Shown: positions 60,869 through 64,000 of the stretch, piece by piece
Position numbering within the stretch: the first letter of the stretch is position 1
How the letters are laid out: each line of letters begins with the position of its first letter
Notes under the pieces: model-generated
What the model was told of the DNA's origin: nothing
The model's database searches: none
What the model saw: only the letters and a program-made list of their open reading frames with translations
Translations under genes and position numbers: made by a program
Source of the DNA: Rhodocyclaceae bacterium UBA2271
GTDB taxonomy: Bacteria; Pseudomonadota; Gammaproteobacteria; Burkholderiales; Rhodocyclaceae
Direction: 5' to 3'
Length of the DNA stretch: 64,000 nt
NCBI GenBank assembly: GCA_002347405.1
Contig: DDXB01000031.1
Span: forward strand, 7,007 to 71,006

Positions 60869-63024
60869 TTGACTTTCATGCCGGGCGTGGCGCCGGAATC
60901 GGGGGAAAGCAGGAAGAGTCCTGCAGTTTCGCCGTTGGGGTCGGAGGCGGCGAGCACCATGCCTTCGGACATGCCGAACTTCATCTTGCGCGGCGCGAGG
61001 TTGGCGACCATTACGGTGTGCCGACCGACCAGCGTGGCCGGGTCATAGGCCGACTTGATGCCGGCGAACACCTGCCGGGTGCCCAGCGGGCCGAGGTCGA
61101 GGGTGAGCTTGAGCAATTTTTCGGCGCCTTCGACGTGGCTGGCGTCGGCGATGCGCGCGATGCGCAGGTCGACCTTGGCGAAGTCGTCAATCCCGATTGT
61201 CGGCGCGGATGCGCCGCCGTTCTCAAGCTCTCCCCTCGTGGGAGAGGGCTGGGGAGAGGGGGTGACAGCCTGCTGCTGGTGCACGGCATGGCGCTGCTGC
61301 GAATGGGGCTGTGGCGCGGGTGCCGTCGGGGTTGCCCCAGTTGCGCCCAACGATTCGCGATTGGCGGCGAGCAGCGCTTCGATCTGTTTGCCCTCGATGC
61401 GCGTCATCAGGTGCTCATAGGGGTTGATCAGGTGGCCGGGCGGCAGCAGGTGGCCGGCGTCATGCCAGTGCAGCGGGGCGACGTTGAGAAACTCCTCGGC
61501 GCGCTGCGCCAGCTTGGGCAGCACCGGCTTGAGATAGAGCGTCAGCAGGCGGAAGGCGTTGATCAGCACGGTGGCGACATGGTGCAGCCGTGCTTCGTTC
61601 TCCGGTGCCTTGGCAAGCACCCAGGGCGGGTTCTGGTCGACGTACTGGTTGACCTGGTCGGCCAGCGCCATGGTGCGGCGCAGGGCGCGTGCGTAGTCGC
61701 GCGCTTCGTAGTGACCGGCGATTTCCTCGGCGGCTTCCCTGAGGCCGGGCAGGTCGGTGGCGAATGCGTCATTCAGGTGCGCGTGCAGCAGCTTGCCGGC
61801 AAAGCGTTTCTGGATGAAGCCAGCGGCGCGGCTGGCGATGTTGATGTATTTGCCGACCAGGTCGGAATTGACGCGGCTGACGAAGTCGTCGAGATTGAGG
61901 TCGAGGTCTTCCATCGAGCCGTTGAGCTTGGCGGCGAAGTAGTAGCGCAGCCATTCCGGATTCAGGCCCTGGGCGAGGTAAGACTCGGCGGTGATGAAGG
62001 TGCCGCGCGACTTCGACATCTTGGCGCCATCGACGGTCAGGAAACCGTGGGCGAAGACGTTGGTCGGCGTGCGGTAGCCGGCGTGCTGCAGCTCGGCCGG
62101 CCAGAACAGGGCGTGGAAGTAGAGAATGTCCTTGCCGATGAAGTGATACAGCTCGGCGCTGGAGTCGGGCTTCCACCAGGCGTCGAAATCCAGTCCCTTC
62201 TGCTCGCAGAGATTTTTGAACGAGCCCATGTAGCCGATCGGGGCGTCGAGCCAGACGTAAAAATACTTGCCCGGCGCGCCGGGAATCTCGAAGCCGAAAT
62301 AGGGTGCGTCGCGCGAGATGTCCCAGTCGGTGAGCTTGTTTTCTCCTTCGACCCCCAGCCACTCCTGCAGCTTGTTGGAGGCCTCGCTTTGCAGGCGGCC
62401 CTGCTGCGTCCATTGCCGCAGAAAAGTCTGGCAGCGCGGGTCGGAGAGCTTGAAGAAATAGTGATCAGACGACTTGAGTTCGGGCTTGGCGCCGGAAACG
62501 GCCGAGAGCGGATTCTTCAGGTCGGTGGGCGCATAGGCGGCGCCGCAGGCTTCGCAGCTGTCGCCGTACTGGTCCGCCGCACCGCATTTCGGGCATTCGC
62601 CCTTGATGTAGCGGTCCGGCAAAAACATCTTCTTGACCGGGTCGTAAAACTGCTCGATGGAACGCACCTCGATGAGGCCGGCGGCCTGCAGCTTCCGGTA
62701 AATGTCTTCGGCATAGAAGCGCGTCTCGTCGGAGTGCGTCGAATGGTAGTTGTCGAAGGCGACATGAAAGCCGGTGAAGTCGCGCAGATGTTCGCCATGG
62801 ACGCGGCGGATCAGTGCCTCCGGCGAAATGCCTTCCTTCTCGGCGCGCAGCATGATCGGCGTGCCATGCGTGTCGTCGGCGCAGACATACCAGCATTCAT
62901 GGCCGCGCAGCTTCTGGAAGCGCACCCAGATGTCGGTCTGGATGTATTCGACGAGGTGGCCGAGGTGGATGGCGCCGTTGGCGTAGGGCAGGGCGGAGGT
63001 GACGAGAATCTGGCGCGGTGTCAT
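60865..63024 (-). CDS. metG: Methionyl-tRNA synthetase
   Basis: 719 residues. The Rossmann catalytic domain has ALPYANGAIHLGHLVEYIQT (HLGH), the zinc ribbon CPKCGAADQYGDSCEACG, and KMSKSRGT. A helical anticodon-binding domain follows, then a C-terminal dimerising tRNA-binding (Arc1p/EMAP-like) domain (IDDFAKVDLRIARIADASHV). The linker between them at about 586-599 (TPSPQPSPTRGE) is encoded by a palindromic intergenic-type repeat. Overlaps acyP downstream. Confidence 0.97.
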   Translation of the reverse strand: MTPRQILVTSALPYANGAIHLGHLVEYIQTDIWVRFQKLRGHECWYVCADDTHGTPIMLRAEKEGISPEALIRRVHGEHLRDFTGFHVAFDNYHSTHSDETRFYAEDIYRKLQAAGLIEVRSIEQFYDPVKKMFLPDRYIKGECPKCGAADQYGDSCEACGAAYAPTDLKNPLSAVSGAKPELKSSDHYFFKLSDPRCQTFLRQWTQQGRLQSEASNKLQEWLGVEGENKLTDWDISRDAPYFGFEIPGAPGKYFYVWLDAPIGYMGSFKNLCEQKGLDFDAWWKPDSSAELYHFIGKDILYFHALFWPAELQHAGYRTPTNVFAHGFLTVDGAKMSKSRGTFITAESYLAQGLNPEWLRYYFAAKLNGSMEDLDLNLDDFVSRVNSDLVGKYINIASRAAGFIQKRFAGKLLHAHLNDAFATDLPGLREAAEEIAGHYEARDYARALRRTMALADQVNQYVDQNPPWVLAKAPENEARLHHVATVLINAFRLLTLYLKPVLPKLAQRAEEFLNVAPLHWHDAGHLLPPGHLINPYEHLMTRIEGKQIEALLAANRESLGATGATPTAPAPQPHSQQRHAVHQQQAVTPSPQPSPTRGELENGGASAPTIGIDDFAKVDLRIARIADASHVEGAEKLLKLTLDLGPLGTRQVFAGIKSAYDPATLVGRHTVMVANLAPRKMKFGMSEGMVLAASDPNGETAGLFLLSPDSGATPGMKVK
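61226..61267. repeat. Palindromic repeat inside metG
   Basis: CTCTCCCCTCGTGGGAGAGG followed by CTGGGGAGAGGGGGTGAC. Same palindrome type as 20-43; in frame in metG. Confidence 0.85.
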
Positions 63025-63060
63025 GGTGGCGGCTTTATGATGAATTTACCGGCGCATTCT

Positions 63061-63144
63061 AGCGCCGTCCCCCTATTGACGCCGTCCCCGTGTCACGCGG
63101 CGTGACGGCTGATGCCGTCCCCATATTGGCGGCGCGACGGCTGA
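63061..63144. repeat. GCCGTCCCC-type repeat cluster
   Basis: Three GCCGTCCCC units in a row (AGCGCCGTCCCCCTATTG, GACGCCGTCCCCGTG, GATGCCGTCCCCATATTG) precede an R2 copy. A similar unit precedes the R2 copy at 19508. Confidence 0.7.
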
Positions 63145-63169
63145 CGCCGTCCCGCCAGCGCCGACTTTT
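63145..63169. repeat. R2 repeat supplying the stop of the EnvZ-like gene
   Basis: CGCCGTCCCGCCAGCGCC then GACTTTT, exact consensus. The kinase stop codon TAA (63168-63170) overlaps its end by two bases. Confidence 0.9.
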
Positions 63170-64000
63170 ACATGCACAACCAGGCCGCCAGACCACCACC
63201 CGGCCGTGGTTCAAGCCGGACCTCCCAGTGGTTGGCGCGCGCCAGTTCGCGCACGATGGCGAGTCCGAGTCCGGCGCCGCCGGTGGCCGGGCTGCGTGAC
63301 GGGTCGAGGCGGTGGAAGGGTTGGAACATCGCTTCGACCTGGTCGGGCGGGATGCCCGGGCCACGGTCGAGCACGCCGATGCGGCACTGCGTGTCATCGG
63401 TTTCACAGACCAGTTCCACTGGCGCCGCCGGAGCATGGCGCAGCGCGTTTTGCAGCAGGTTGCCGACGGCGCGCCGCAAGGCGCGCGGCGGAATGCTGCG
63501 CTGACAGGGCGGGCAGCTTACGGTGACGCAGCGCTCCGGCGTGGCAAAGTCGGCGGCGAGATCGCCCAGCCAGTCGGCAAGGTCGACCGTGACGGGCGGT
63601 TCGCGTTCCAGTCCGCGTGCCAGATCAAGCAGGGAACCGATCAGCCCGTTCATTTCCTCGATGTCGTTTTCCAACTGCGCAATCAGCGCCGGCGTCGGGT
63701 CGAGCTTCAGCAGTTCCAGCGCCAGGCGCATGCGCGCCAGCGGGGTGCGCAGATCATGCGAGACGCCAACCAGCAGGGTGGTGCGTGCCTGCAGCAGTTC
63801 GCGCACCTGGCGTGCCATGGCGTTGAAGCGGCCGGCCAGCGCCGCCAGCTCGGTCGGGCCGGTTTCCGGCAGCAGTTCCGGACTTTCGCCCTGGCCGATG
63901 CGCGTCGCCGCCTGCTCCAGCCGCGCCAGCGGCGCCGTGATGCGGCGCGCCAGCCAGACGGCAACGCCGCCGGCCAGCGCCAGGCCGCCGAGCAGGGCAA
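63168..64000 (-). CDS. EnvZ-like sensor histidine kinase (3' part, runs off the window)
   Basis: At least 277 residues. Visible are part of a membrane helix (LALLGGLALAGGVAVWLARR), a HAMP linker, the H-box LVGVSHDLRTPLARMRLALE, the N-box NLLQNALRHAP, DRGPGIPPDQVEAMFQPFHR and GGAGLGLAIVRELARANHW. The SHDLRTPLARMRLA H-box is typical of EnvZ. The 5' end lies outside the window. The last residues (AAWLCM) and stop border an R2 repeat. Confidence 0.9.
   Translation of the reverse strand, partial: ALLGGLALAGGVAVWLARRITAPLARLEQAATRIGQGESPELLPETGPTELAALAGRFNAMARQVRELLQARTTLLVGVSHDLRTPLARMRLALELLKLDPTPALIAQLENDIEEMNGLIGSLLDLARGLEREPPVTVDLADWLGDLAADFATPERCVTVSCPPCQRSIPPRALRRAVGNLLQNALRHAPAAPVELVCETDDTQCRIGVLDRGPGIPPDQVEAMFQPFHRLDPSRSPATGGAGLGLAIVRELARANHWEVRLEPRPGGGLAAWLCM

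Overview
The window looks like a GC-rich betaproteobacterial chromosome, probably near the Rhodocyclales/Nitrosomonadales. The evidence is the gene order (gpmA-envC-ctpA-moeB; nrdR-ribD), a permuted two-piece tmRNA of the betaproteobacterial type, and sulfur-oxidiser-type qmo genes. No taxonomic search could be run, so this is inference. Most of the window is ordinary housekeeping DNA, packed with small dispersed repeats that repeatedly sit on gene ends or inside genes.

Layout. 0.2-16 kb: MshE-type pilus ATPase, trmL, gpsA-SH3-secB, grxC and rhodanese, an ArsR regulator, gpmA, an EnvC-type amidase activator, the S41 protease ctpA, moeB, an FKBP isomerase, nrdR-ribD, glyA and a histidine phosphatase. 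15.6-20.7 kb: a TRAP transporter with one dctQM permease flanked by two TakP-like binding proteins. 20.8-23.3 kb: pmbA, a YjgA/DarP-family gene and mog. 23.8-28.9 kb: a qmoA-qmoB-hdrC-hdrB operon closed by an intrinsic terminator. 29.0-29.7 kb: tRNA-Ala(CGC) and the permuted tmRNA. 29.9-36.5 kb: six minus-strand genes for an extracellular-electron-transfer conduit: a monohaem cytochrome, an MtrA/DmsE-type decahaem cytochrome, a large outer-membrane barrel, a nine-haem cytochrome c fused to a cytochrome b membrane domain, a dihaem c4-type cytochrome and a second monohaem cytochrome. A divergent OmpR-type two-component system follows, then dnaE. 42.7-45.4 kb: an HD-GYP/EAL c-di-GMP pair, the HD-GYP with altered metal ligands. 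45.6-50.6 kb: TonB-dependent receptor, PQQ-type sugar dehydrogenase, Old Yellow Enzyme. 51.0-53.2 kb: a small integron-cassette cluster without a visible integrase (HEPN-like gene, BrnTA toxin-antitoxin, two attC sites), then a flavodoxin-fold oxidoreductase. 53.3-64 kb: ferredoxin-NADP reductase, acnA, fumC, djlA, acyP-metG and the 3' part of an EnvZ-like kinase.

How it works together. The Qmo-Hdr genes and the multihaem/cytochrome b conduit would both exchange electrons with the quinone pool, suggesting a respiratory or lithotrophic lifestyle using reduced sulfur and an extracellular donor or acceptor. Direction of flow cannot be read from sequence.

The most unusual pattern is the repeats. 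One family (R1, six copies) always lies just 3' of a gene in the same orientation and supplies the same C-terminal tail to two unrelated proteins. A second (R2, about 25 bp, about ten copies) lies mainly at gene 3' ends but is also embedded in frame inside ribD and acnA. A third palindromic repeat forms a linker in metG. A MITE-like element interrupts the start of the EnvC gene. Together they resemble the in-frame palindromic elements of Rickettsia.
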